From contig BNUY01000113.1 in assembly GCA_025997715.1 (NCBI GenBank), forward strand, positions 1-10,476: a stretch of DNA of 10,476 bases. The letters are read 5' to 3'. The translations under genes and the position numbers were made by a program. The stretch comes from Spirochaetia bacterium (GTDB lineage Bacteria; Spirochaetota; Spirochaetia; Treponematales; Breznakiellaceae). The notes below the pieces were generated by a model that did not search any database, was not told the DNA's origin, and saw nothing but the letters and a program-made list of their open reading frames with translations. Numbering within the stretch: position 1 is the stretch's first letter; each line of letters starts with the position of its first letter. Shown piece by piece: positions 1-6,745 of this stretch.

Positions 1-1
1 C

Positions 2-1279
2 CCCGGGACTTTACAGCCTGCCACCGCCGCAGACCTGGAAGCGGTGTTTTGCAAGGAGCCGGTGAAGCAGGAACTGGACGATACCACCCGGCTCATCCCC
101 ATCCCCGAGGGCCTCTGGGAATTTTACCGGGCTTACCGTCCCGCGCCGCTTATCCGGGCTTACTTTTTGGAGAAAGCCCTGGGTACCCCGGCAGAAATCT
201 ACTATAAACATGAGGGTACCAACACCTCCGGCTCCCACAAGCTGAATTCCGCCGCCGCCCAAGCCTACTATGCCAAGGAAGAGGGCCTTAGCTCCCTGAC
301 CACCGAAACCGGCGCCGGGCAGTGGGGTTCCGCCATGGCCATGGCCTGCGCCTACTACGGCCTTGGCCTTACGGTTTACATGGTAAAGGTCAGCTCCGAG
401 CAGAAACCCTACCGGAAAGCCCTGATCGAAACCTACGGGGCACACCTCATCCCCTCACCCTCTGCCACCACCGAGGCGGGCCGGGGCATTTTGGCGAAGG
501 ACCCCAACACCGGCGGTTCCCTGGGTTGCGCCATTTCCGAAGCCGTGGAGACCGCAGTAAAAACCGACAAGTGCCGGTATGTGCTGGGTAGCGTCCTCAA
601 CCATGTCGTGCTCCACCAGTCCATCATCGGGCTGGAGGCAAAGGCCGCCCTGGACAAGTACGGAGTCAAGCCGGATATCATCATCGGCTGCGCGGGGGGC
701 GGCTCCAACCTTGGGGGCCTCATCGCCCCCTTCATGGCGGAAAGGATTGCGGGCAAATCAAACGCCCGGTTCATCGCCGTGGAACCCGCATCCTGCCCGT
801 CCTTTACCCGCGGCCGCTACGCCTACGATTTCGGGGACACCGCCATGACCACACCATTACTGCGGATGTACACCCTGGGGAACGGCTTCATCCCCTCATC
901 CAACCACGCGGGGGGCCTGCGCTACCATGGCATGAACCCCATTCTGTCGAAGCTCTACAAGGACGGCTTCCTGGAAGCCCGTTCCGCAATCCAGACCGAT
1001 GTGTTTGATGCGGCGGTTCAGTTTGCAAAAATCGAAGGCATCCTCCCCGCGCCGGAATCCTCCCACGCCATCCGGGTAGCCATCGACGAAGCCCTGGAGT
1101 GCAAGCGCACCGGCGAAAAGAAGACCATCCTTTTCGGCCTCACCGGTACGGGCTACTTCGACATGACCGCCTATCAAGCCTACAACGCCAAAACCATGAC
1201 CGACTACATCCCCACGGACGAGGATTTAGCGCGGGGTTTTGCAACGATACCTGATATCCCGCCAAACAAGATGCTGTAG
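2..1279 (+). CDS. trpB: TrpB2-type tryptophan synthase beta chain (5' partial)
   Basis: PLP-dependent beta-replacement enzyme that joins indole and L-serine to give L-tryptophan; cytoplasmic. The frame is open to the left edge, and residues before the GTG at 44 (PGTLQPATAADLEA) match the TrpB2 N-terminal region, so that GTG is not the start. By comparison with usual TrpB2 length (about 450 residues), roughly 25-30 residues are missing. Visible motifs are the PLP lysine in SGSHKLN (codon 239-241), the catalytic glutamate in TETGAGQWGS (codon 305-307, equivalent to Glu109 of TrpB1) and the phosphate-binding loop GCAGGGSN (about 689-709). HEGTNTSGSHK, SYEQKPYR-like SSEQKPYR, and NHAGGLRYHG with ILPAPESSHA are typical of TrpB2 rather than TrpB1. 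TrpB2 proteins often act without TrpA, in indole salvage, and some deaminate serine. No trpA follows. Family call is firm; the physiological role is inferred. Confidence 0.93.
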   Translation, partial: PGTLQPATAADLEAVFCKEPVKQELDDTTRLIPIPEGLWEFYRAYRPAPLIRAYFLEKALGTPAEIYYKHEGTNTSGSHKLNSAAAQAYYAKEEGLSSLTTETGAGQWGSAMAMACAYYGLGLTVYMVKVSSEQKPYRKALIETYGAHLIPSPSATTEAGRGILAKDPNTGGSLGCAISEAVETAVKTDKCRYVLGSVLNHVVLHQSIIGLEAKAALDKYGVKPDIIIGCAGGGSNLGGLIAPFMAERIAGKSNARFIAVEPASCPSFTRGRYAYDFGDTAMTTPLLRMYTLGNGFIPSSNHAGGLRYHGMNPILSKLYKDGFLEARSAIQTDVFDAAVQFAKIEGILPAPESSHAIRVAIDEALECKRTGEKKTILFGLTGTGYFDMTAYQAYNAKTMTDYIPTDEDLARGFATIPDIPPNKML

Positions 1280-1301
1280 AACATTAGTTGGGGGGTCCTG
1301 T

Positions 1302-1352
1302 CAGTGAAAGAAATGGGGCCCCTCCGGGGGCGCCTCCCCATCTCTTTCACTG
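1302..1352. repeat. Palindromic extragenic hairpin, 17-bp arms
   Basis: Arms 1302-1318 (CAGTGAAAGAAATGGGG) and 1336-1352 (CCCCATCTCTTTCACTG) are inverted repeats with one mismatch. The 17-nt loop is itself C4/G5 rich and could pair internally. No T-run follows on either strand, so it is not a classic intrinsic terminator. It lies 22 bp after the trpB stop. The sequence GGGGTGGCAG next to its right arm (minus strand) recurs near 10316, so it may belong to a dispersed extragenic repeat family. Confidence 0.75.
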
Positions 1353-1370
1353 CCACCCCTAATACTATTA

Positions 1371-1411
1371 CTGTGCAGCATATTCTTTTCTTTGCTGCGC
1401 GGGCATTTTTT
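1371..1411 (+). terminator. Probable intrinsic terminator after trpB2
   Basis: A 10-bp stem (1371-1380 with 1393-1402, GCAGCA/TGCTGC core, two G-T wobbles) with a 12-nt pyrimidine-rich loop is followed after three bases by six T (1406-1411). It is about 90 bp past the trpB stop and reads in the same direction. The three bases between stem and T-run weaken the call. A small GAAGAA/TTCTTC hairpin (1415-1429) lies just beyond. Confidence 0.5.
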
Positions 1412-1464
1412 GTGGAAGAAAGATTCTTCGGCACATATCGTTAGGCGTTATAGTGTTGGCGCAG

Positions 1465-1600
1465 CGGGAGGGGAGGGGCATGACGGGCCGAATGCATCCG
1501 GTTTCCCTGCGTACGGAGACTCTTTGGGCCCCCTGGGGCCGAGGCTCCGGGAGCAGACTCCCCGACTAGCATGAGCGCCCGGCATGCCCCTCCCCTCCCG
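1465..1600. repeat. Structured element bounded by a perfect 18-bp inverted repeat
   Basis: CGGGAGGGGAGGGGCATG at 1465-1482 is the exact reverse complement of 1583-1600. Just inside, a CGGGC/GCCCG pair could extend the stem. The 100-bp interior holds further self-complementary pieces: GGGCCCC with GGGGCC, and GCTCCGGGAGC. The left arm plus GGG at 1485-1487 fits a four-run G-quadruplex motif (loops A, A, CATGAC). A 60-codon open frame across 1392-1574 has no family features and I treat it as non-coding. It could be a small mobile repeat or a structured RNA; the sequence does not decide. Confidence 0.7.
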
Positions 1601-1636
1601 GCTTTACCGACAGAGGACAGATTGATTGGTAAACCA

Positions 1637-1671
1637 TTAATAAGTCCCCCCAGTTTCCCGATAATTAAGCT
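1637..1671 (+). promoter_or_regulatory. Putative sigma70 promoter, leaderless start of the 1672 gene
   Basis: TTAATA (1637-1642), a 17-bp spacer and GATAAT (1660-1665) resemble -35 and -10 boxes. The -10 ends 6 nt before the ATG, so transcription would begin at or next to the start codon. No Shine-Dalgarno sequence is present. The same layout occurs before 2404 and 8557. Confidence 0.5.
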
Positions 1672-2355
1672 ATGCCCCGTGCCCTTACCGCCGCCCTGCT
1701 TTTAACCGCGCTTACGGCAATACTAAGCGCCCAGGAAGTACTCCGGGGGCAGGTGTGGGTGGAACTGGAACCCCGGCCCGGCCAGTTTATCGACAACCCC
1801 GCCCCGCCGGACCTGCTGACCCTGCGCCGCCGGGCTCTGGAGGAAGCGTCCCTGTTTTTCTCCGCCATGATATACGGCTGGTCCTTTCACTACGACATCG
1901 GCGAACGGGTCCGGGGCATAGACGAAGAACTGGAACTTGAGCCGCAGGGGACCATCCCCTGGGGGGACCCGGGGCTTCTCGCCACCGATGCGGGGCTGCG
2001 GGATAACCGGTTCTATGTGTGGGCCGATTTTCGGCCAAATGATACCCAGCGGCGGCGCTTGAGTACCTGGAAAACCGGGACCGTCAGGAGCGCCCAGGCC
2101 ATAGGGCACGGACCTCTGGGCGACCCGGTAGAAATAACCGACTGGGTTACCATTAAACAAGCCGCCCTGGAAGACGCCGCCCGCTCTGCCATCCGGACCA
2201 TGCTCCGGGGCAGCGAACGGAACCGCCCCAAGGCCGTCGAGGGCTTCATCAGTCTGGCGGAATTCCCCACATTCCGGATGGACGCCGGTCAATGGGCTGC
2301 CTCAGCCCGCTTCCGGGTGAATATCACCGAAGTGGTATCCTTCGCAGCGTATTAG
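1672..2355 (+). CDS. Secreted protein of unknown function
   Basis: A 227-residue protein I do not recognise. Residues 1-20 form a signal peptide (basic Arg3, a Leu/Ala core, cleavage likely after LSA before QE), so it is probably periplasmic. It has no lipobox cysteine and no later membrane segment. The mature part is mixed alpha/beta in character: a helical stretch rich in Arg, Leu and Ala around 50-65, an acidic patch near 82-90, a W/Y/F-containing middle (YVWADFRPN near 117) and an Ala/Arg-rich helix near 160-175. It ends in a beta-like segment (ARFRVNITEVV). The ATG at 1672 follows an in-frame TAA at 1666, so it is the first usable start. pheS begins 48 bp later behind its own promoter-like site, so the two need not share a transcript. 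Probably a lineage-restricted envelope protein; function unknown. Confidence 0.8.
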   Translation: MPRALTAALLLTALTAILSAQEVLRGQVWVELEPRPGQFIDNPAPPDLLTLRRRALEEASLFFSAMIYGWSFHYDIGERVRGIDEELELEPQGTIPWGDPGLLATDAGLRDNRFYVWADFRPNDTQRRRLSTWKTGTVRSAQAIGHGPLGDPVEITDWVTIKQAALEDAARSAIRTMLRGSERNRPKAVEGFISLAEFPTFRMDAGQWAASARFRVNITEVVSFAAY

Positions 2356-2368
2356 AATTTCCCGCCCC

Positions 2369-2403
2369 TTCTCAAAACCCCTTAAAACCGGTATTCTGCT
2401 TAT
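2369..2403 (+). promoter_or_regulatory. Putative promoter of the pheS operon, leaderless
   Basis: TTCTCA (2369-2374), a 17-bp spacer and TATTCT (2392-2397) each match the sigma70 consensus at 4 of 6 positions. The -10 ends 6 nt before the pheS ATG and there is no Shine-Dalgarno sequence, which suggests a leaderless mRNA. The match is weak on its own and gains weight from identical spacing before 1672 and 8557. Confidence 0.4.
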
Positions 2404-4074
2404 ATGGGTATTGATATTCAGAATACGGTAAAGAATCTGCACCCCCTGGAGGTCCGGATCATCCTGTCCTACAAGATGGGGGATGAGCTTACGGTGGAAA
2501 AGGTTGAAAAAGACCTGGGGTTTAAGGGCGGTAACGGCAACCAGGCCCTCTCCTGGCTTGCGGGTAAGGGTATTGTCAATGAAATCCGCCGGGAAACCGG
2601 TATTTTCTACGAATTGACCGATTTAGGCCGGCAATGGAAGGAAAAGGGCAGCCCCGAGGAGCGTATCCTGGAGCTTGTCCGCCTCAAGCCGGGGGATGGA
2701 ACATCCTCCGGACTCCGGCTTCCGGAGATTGCCCAAACCCTGGGGCTTGACAATAAGGATGTGGGGAGTGCCTTTGGAAGCCTCTCCAAGCTGGGTCTTT
2801 TCGCCCTGGATAGTGACAAGCGGGTTACCATCGCCCTTCCCCCGGACCAGTTGGAAAACGGCCGCCCTACCAAAGGCCCTGCTGCGGAACATTACGCCCT
2901 CATCCGGGGTCTCCTGGACAAGGCGGTCAAGGAGGCCGAAGCGGTCAAGGATGCCGAAGCCGAGGGGGGCCTTTTAAGTGAAGCGGCGCTTTCCGCTGCC
3001 GAAAAGACCGCCATGGGGGGTATTGCAAAGAAGCGGGGCGCCGCAGACGCGCCTTTCCGTCAGGTGGACCGGGAAACCGTGGTTTTCGGCTTTACCCCTG
3101 AAGGGGATGCCGTGGCGGCCGCCCTGAAATCTGCGGGGATCACCGGGGACGAAGTCGGAGCCCTGACCCCGGAAATGCTGGAATCAGGCAGTTGGAAGGG
3201 GAAAGCCTTCCGGTCCTACAATGTACAGGTACCCCCCACCCGGCTCATCATTGGCCGAACAAATCCCTACGCAAAATTCCTGGAGGACGTGAAGGACAAA
3301 CTTTGCTCCCTGGGCTTCGAGGAATTCGACGGCCCCCTGGTGGAAACCGAGTTCTGGAACTCCGACGCCCTGTTTATGCCCCAGTTCCACGCCGCCCGGG
3401 ACATCCATGATGTGTACCATATCGCCGACCCATCGAATCCCGGCGGATTCGCAAAGGCCAAGGCCATCGAGGAGCCCTGGCTATCCAATGTGGCCGCGGC
3501 CCACGAGGACGGCGGCGCAACCGGGAGCCGGGGCTGGAACTACGCCTTTGACAAGGAGTTCACCAAGCGGCTTATTCTCCGCAGCCAGGGGACGGTGCTT
3601 TCCGCGAAAACCCTGCCCAAAGCAAAGATCCCCGGCAAGTACTTCGGCATCCTCCGCTGCTTCCGGTATGACAAGGTGGATGCCACCCACCTTTCGGACT
3701 TCTACCAGACCGAAGGCATCGTCCTGGGGGATGATGTGAACCTCAAGACCCTGCTGGGGATGCTGGACATGTTCGCCCGGGAAGTGGCGGGGGCTAAGGA
3801 AGTAAAGTACGTCCCCGGCTATTTCCCCTTCACCGAACCTTCGGTGGAGGTCCACATCAAGCATCCGGTCCTGGGCTGGTTTGAGCTGGGCGGTTCCGGC
3901 ATCTTCCGCCCCGAGGTTACCGCCAGCCTGGGGGTGAATGTTCCGGTGGCGGCCTGGGGTATCGGCATAGACCGCATGGCCCTCATGGCGTTGGGGCTCA
4001 ATGATTTGCGGGAACTGTTCAGCTACGATATTGAGAATGTCAGGTTGAGAAGGACGGTTGCGTCCCAGGGGTAA
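2404..4074 (+). CDS. pheS: Phenylalanyl-tRNA synthetase alpha chain, archaeal/eukaryal type
   Basis: Catalytic alpha subunit of class II PheRS; it activates phenylalanine with ATP and, with PheT, charges tRNA-Phe. At 556 residues it is far longer than the roughly 330-residue standard bacterial PheS. Residues about 10-75 (HPLEVRIILSY, then ALSWLAGKGIV) and 85-145 look like winged-helix domains, as in the archaeal and eukaryal form. The catalytic domain starts near 280: motif 1 region 307-333 (FWNSDALFMPQFHAARD), motif 2 region FRYDKVDATHL..FYQTEG at 420-438, the Phe-pocket strand WFELGGSGIFRPEV at 492-505, and motif 3 GIGIDRMALM at 519-528. Spirochaetes are known to carry this type, thought to be acquired from an archaeal-like source. 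pheT is not adjacent. dsdA follows after 3 nt. Confidence 0.97.
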   Translation: MGIDIQNTVKNLHPLEVRIILSYKMGDELTVEKVEKDLGFKGGNGNQALSWLAGKGIVNEIRRETGIFYELTDLGRQWKEKGSPEERILELVRLKPGDGTSSGLRLPEIAQTLGLDNKDVGSAFGSLSKLGLFALDSDKRVTIALPPDQLENGRPTKGPAAEHYALIRGLLDKAVKEAEAVKDAEAEGGLLSEAALSAAEKTAMGGIAKKRGAADAPFRQVDRETVVFGFTPEGDAVAAALKSAGITGDEVGALTPEMLESGSWKGKAFRSYNVQVPPTRLIIGRTNPYAKFLEDVKDKLCSLGFEEFDGPLVETEFWNSDALFMPQFHAARDIHDVYHIADPSNPGGFAKAKAIEEPWLSNVAAAHEDGGATGSRGWNYAFDKEFTKRLILRSQGTVLSAKTLPKAKIPGKYFGILRCFRYDKVDATHLSDFYQTEGIVLGDDVNLKTLLGMLDMFAREVAGAKEVKYVPGYFPFTEPSVEVHIKHPVLGWFELGGSGIFRPEVTASLGVNVPVAAWGIGIDRMALMALGLNDLRELFSYDIENVRLRRTVASQG

Positions 4075-4077
4075 TTT
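4067..4077 (+). promoter_or_regulatory. Shine-Dalgarno site of dsdA, inside the pheS end
   Basis: AGGGG (4067-4071) lies 6 nt before the dsdA ATG and overlaps the last pheS codons. This contrasts with pheS itself, which has none, and supports translation of dsdA from a shared pheS-dsdA transcript. Confidence 0.6.
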
Positions 4078-5430
4078 ATGGAAGAGAAATTAATCGGTAG
4101 TAAAACGGTAGAACAATGGGAAAAAGAAATCCCCATCCTTGCCGATGCCGCCGCCCTGCGGGAAACGTTCTGGATAAATCCCCATTATAAAAAGGGAAAG
4201 GCGGAATTGAGTCTCTGCGGTGTCAGCCCTGCGGATATGGACGATGCCTCTGCCCGGCTTACCCGCTTTGCCCCGTTTATTGCCAGGGCGTTTCCGGAAA
4301 CCGAAAAAAACAAGGGTATTATAGAATCGCCCCTGCAGGAAATTCCTGCGATGCTGGATTTCCTGAAAAAAGACCGGGGGGTGCAAATCCGCGGACGGCT
4401 TCTTTTAAAATGCGACAATCTCCTTCCCATTTCCGGTTCCATCAAAGCCCGGGGCGGTATCTATGAGGTGCTGGCCCACGCAGAAAAGCTGGCCCTGGAA
4501 CGGGGCATGCTCAAAGAAAGTGATTCCTACGATGTTCTTTTGGAAAATTCCTTCCACAATTTTTTCCGTACCCGTGAACTGGCGGTTGGCTCCACCGGCA
4601 ACCTGGGCCTTTCAATCGGCATCATGGGGGCAAGGCTGGGTTTTAAAACGACGGTACACATGTCCGCCGACGCCCGGCAGTGGAAAAAGGATCTGCTCCG
4701 CAGTAAAGGTGTCACGGTGGTGGAATACGATGCGGATTACAGTAAAGCTGTCGAAGAAGGCCGAAAACTCGCGGGCCCCGGCTGTCATTTTGTGGACGAT
4801 GAAAATTCCAAGACGCTGTTCCTGGGCTATTCCGTAGCGGCGCTGCGGTTAAAAACCCAGCTTGAAGCTCTGCGTATCCCCGTAGACGCCGAACATCCCC
4901 TTTTCGTCTACCTTCCCTGCGGTGTCGGCGGCGGTCCCGGCGGTGTAAGCTACGGCATCAAGCGGGTATTCGGCAGCGCCGCCCACTGCTTTTTTGCGGA
5001 ACCAACCCACGCGCCCTGTATGCTCCTGGGCCTCGTCACCGGCCTTCAGGACAAGGTATGTGTCGGTGATTTCGGCATCGACAATAAAACCTGCGCCGAT
5101 GGCCTCGCCGTGGGCCGCCCATCCAGTTTTGTCGGCGGCGTGATGGATACCCTGCTGAGCGGTGAAGTTACCGTCAGCGATGAGCAGCTTTACTACCTGG
5201 TGCATGAGCTGGCGGATCGGGAAAACCTTTGGCTGGAACCTTCGGCGACGGCGGGATTCATGGGGCCTCCGGGACTCTACGGGTCTGAAGCGGGGAAGGC
5301 ATGGCTTGGGGAACAATTCGGCGGCGCGGCGGGAACCGGCAACGCCACCCATTTAGTGTGGGCCACCGGGGGAAGCATGGTACCGGCGGCGGAGATGCGG
5401 AAGTATTACGAAATGGGGAAAGGAGCATAA
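4078..5430 (+). CDS. dsdA: D-serine ammonia-lyase (D-serine dehydratase)
   Basis: PLP enzyme of fold type II that converts D-serine to pyruvate and ammonia, serving detoxification and use of D-serine; cytoplasmic monomer. The 450 residues match the usual length. Key sites are the PLP lysine Lys123 in SGSIKARGG, the substrate/cofactor loop GSTGNLG at 171-177, the phosphate-binding glycine loop CGVGGGPGG at 281-289 and the C-terminal WATGGSMVP at 428-436. FWINPHY near 31-37 and DDLL-like CDNLLP at 112-117 are also typical of DsdA. The ATG is 3 nt after the pheS stop with a Shine-Dalgarno at 4067. No dsdC regulator or dsdX transporter is adjacent, so it is probably expressed with pheS. The link between PheRS and D-serine breakdown is unexplained. 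Confidence 0.96.
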   Translation: MEEKLIGSKTVEQWEKEIPILADAAALRETFWINPHYKKGKAELSLCGVSPADMDDASARLTRFAPFIARAFPETEKNKGIIESPLQEIPAMLDFLKKDRGVQIRGRLLLKCDNLLPISGSIKARGGIYEVLAHAEKLALERGMLKESDSYDVLLENSFHNFFRTRELAVGSTGNLGLSIGIMGARLGFKTTVHMSADARQWKKDLLRSKGVTVVEYDADYSKAVEEGRKLAGPGCHFVDDENSKTLFLGYSVAALRLKTQLEALRIPVDAEHPLFVYLPCGVGGGPGGVSYGIKRVFGSAAHCFFAEPTHAPCMLLGLVTGLQDKVCVGDFGIDNKTCADGLAVGRPSSFVGGVMDTLLSGEVTVSDEQLYYLVHELADRENLWLEPSATAGFMGPPGLYGSEAGKAWLGEQFGGAAGTGNATHLVWATGGSMVPAAEMRKYYEMGKGA

Positions 5431-5432
5431 AA
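5421..5432 (+). promoter_or_regulatory. Shine-Dalgarno site of the small Cys-rich gene
   Basis: AGGAG (5421-5425) with a 7-nt spacer precedes the ATG at 5433 and overlaps the last dsdA codons. It fixes the start of the 55-codon gene and argues that this short frame is translated. Confidence 0.7.
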
Positions 5433-5600
5433 ATGCCGGATAAAATTTGCCCCTGCCCATTTGTAACCTGTGATTGGCGTGGAAATTGTAAAGTATGTTT
5501 AGAAGAGCATAACGGGAAAAGTTATTGTAAAAGTCCAAAACTTATTCAGAAATTTGTTTGTTTTATTGCTTCACTTCAAAATAAAAAACTTGCCCCCTAA
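5433..5600 (+). CDS. Small Cys-rich protein, probable metal binder (55 aa)
   Basis: The 55-residue product carries seven cysteines (6, 8, 13, 19, 22, 32, 43) and His26. The spacing C-x-C-x4-C-x5-C-x2-C-x3-H-x5-C in the first half suggests a compact zinc- or iron-sulfur-binding knuckle. It resembles small Cys-rich cytoplasmic proteins of anaerobes (possibly the DUF6485 type; from memory, not checked). The C-terminal third is basic and hydrophobic (KLIQKFVCFIASLQNKK). The start is well supported by AGGAG 7 nt upstream and a 2-nt gap after dsdA, so it is the third gene of the operon. Its DNA is clearly more AT-rich than pheS and dsdA, which may mean separate acquisition. Its stop overlaps the stop of the convergent QueG-like gene by 4 nt. 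Function unknown. Confidence 0.75.
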   Translation: MPDKICPCPFVTCDWRGNCKVCLEEHNGKSYCKSPKLIQKFVCFIASLQNKKLAP

Positions 5601-6625
5601 CGCTCCGTCTCCCCCTTTACCCACTCCGCCATTCTTCGCACCTCCGCATTGGGATCACCGCAGGCCTTCTCAATATACGCCGCGTAGCGTTCCTGATACC
5701 CGTTCCGCATAGCGTTAAGCGCGTTGATCTTCCACCGGTACGCCTTTTCCTTCCCGACATACCAGAATTTTTTCGCCATCACATTCTCCAAGAACCCGTA
5801 ATCCATTTCGATGATCTGCTCCAGGGAAATACGTTCCCCCAGTTCGTCCAGGCCGGGGAAGCTTTCATCCTCCACCCATTTGCCGTTGTTAAAGGGGCAC
5901 GCATCCTGGCAGGCATCGCAGCCGAAGATCCAGCCGCCGATTTCTTTATTGTGGGGCTCGTTGGGCATATCCCACCCATCCCAAGTGGTAAGGCTGGACA
6001 CGCAGCTTAGGCGGTTCATGGCGTAGGGTTCGGCGAGGGAAGCAGTGGGGCAGGCCTTGATACAAAGGCTGCAGTTTTTCGGGCAGGGTTTCTGGGTGTC
6101 CCGGTGTTTCAGTTCCAGTTCCCGGTCAATCAGCCAGGCTTCCATGTGTACCCAGGAGCCGCCCTTTGGTGTGTAGAAAAAGTTGTTCCGCCTGACCGTG
6201 CCCAGCCCGGTTTTGATAGCCGCCCACCTGAGGGCGGTGATCCCGAACTTCCGTTCCGTAGCGGTTTGCAGCCCAATCCGGTTCAGGTAGGCTTCGAAGG
6301 CAAGGCTGGCCTGATAATCCGGGGATGCCTCGTCGGTGCGGCTGTCGGTCAGGTAGTACTTGGCGATACGGCCCTGCAGATGCGGGAGGATATGGTACTT
6401 GCCGTAGCGGCTTATGCAGATGACGATGGAGGCAGCCCAGGGGAAGCGCTTGGTAAGGTTGGCAAAGTTGTAGAGGTTCTCGGTTTTCTCTTTGGTTTCC
6501 GGGAAACGCTTGACCCGTTCATCCAGCTTTTCCGTATAATCATCAACCTCGGCTATAGGGATGATACCGCAGTTTTCGTACCCCAGTTCCAATGCCTTGT
6601 TCCTGATAGATTCCGCTTCTGTCAT
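5597..6625 (-). CDS. QueG-like (epoxyqueuosine reductase family) double [4Fe-4S] protein
   Basis: A 342-residue member of the COG1600/QueG family, in which QueG uses cobalamin and two [4Fe-4S] clusters to reduce epoxyqueuosine in tRNA. The ferredoxin-like part is clear: C181, C185, C188, C192-P (CSLCIKACPT), C208 (LSCVSSLT) and GCDACQDACPFN (C236, C239, C243). ALRWAAIKTGLGTVRRNNFF (131-150) matches the QueG stretch ending in GLG..GKN, and GSWVHMEAWLID matches its GSW..GE.L.D. The C-terminal AYRWKINALNAMRNG and the following helices match the QueG tail. The segment where QueG has its D-x-x-P-x-x-E-R catalytic motif reads LQTATERKFG here, with no aspartate and no proline. It is therefore probably a paralogue with another substrate. 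The start is ATG at 6625; only a G-run, not a standard Shine-Dalgarno, precedes it. Confidence 0.85.
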   Translation of the reverse strand: MTEAESIRNKALELGYENCGIIPIAEVDDYTEKLDERVKRFPETKEKTENLYNFANLTKRFPWAASIVICISRYGKYHILPHLQGRIAKYYLTDSRTDEASPDYQASLAFEAYLNRIGLQTATERKFGITALRWAAIKTGLGTVRRNNFFYTPKGGSWVHMEAWLIDRELELKHRDTQKPCPKNCSLCIKACPTASLAEPYAMNRLSCVSSLTTWDGWDMPNEPHNKEIGGWIFGCDACQDACPFNNGKWVEDESFPGLDELGERISLEQIIEMDYGFLENVMAKKFWYVGKEKAYRWKINALNAMRNGYQERYAAYIEKACGDPNAEVRRMAEWVKGETER

Positions 6626-6683
6626 GGTGCGCCCCCGGATCAGTGTACCTACACTAAACCCGCATTGTAAAGGGCTCTTTTCT

Positions 6684-6731
6684 ATGCGCCAAGCACGCGT
6701 CGTGCTTACCCTAAAACGGTGACCGGCGCAT
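6684..6731. repeat. Nested inverted repeats between two minus-strand genes
   Basis: A perfect 7-bp hairpin with a 3-nt loop (AAGCACG-CGT-CGTGCTT, 6691-6707) sits inside a second perfect 7-bp pair, ATGCGCC (6684-6690) and GGCGCAT (6725-6731). It lies 15 bp after the stop of the 6746-7612 gene and about 60 bp before the QueG-like gene, reading on the minus strand. No T-run follows, so an intrinsic terminator is doubtful. It may be an RNA processing or attenuation structure, or a repeat remnant. Confidence 0.55.
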
Positions 6732-6745
6732 TCTATTTCTTGCCA

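Noticed and set aside
11..445. Long minus-strand frame opposite trpB2
   Set aside because: Gly/Phe-rich antisense shadow typical of GC-rich genes; trpB2 on the plus strand is unmistakable.
1302..1352. Large hairpin as the trpB2 terminator
   Set aside because: No T-run follows on the plus or the minus strand. The weaker stem at 1371-1402 with TTTTTT fits better.
1392..1574. 60-codon frame inside the structured gap
   Set aside because: It crosses the left arm of the 18-bp inverted repeat, reads as low-complexity Gly/Pro/Arg and has no ribosome-binding site.
6104..6670. 188-codon plus-strand frame opposite the QueG-like gene
   Set aside because: Antisense shadow; the minus-strand protein has eight ordered cluster cysteines and clear family segments.
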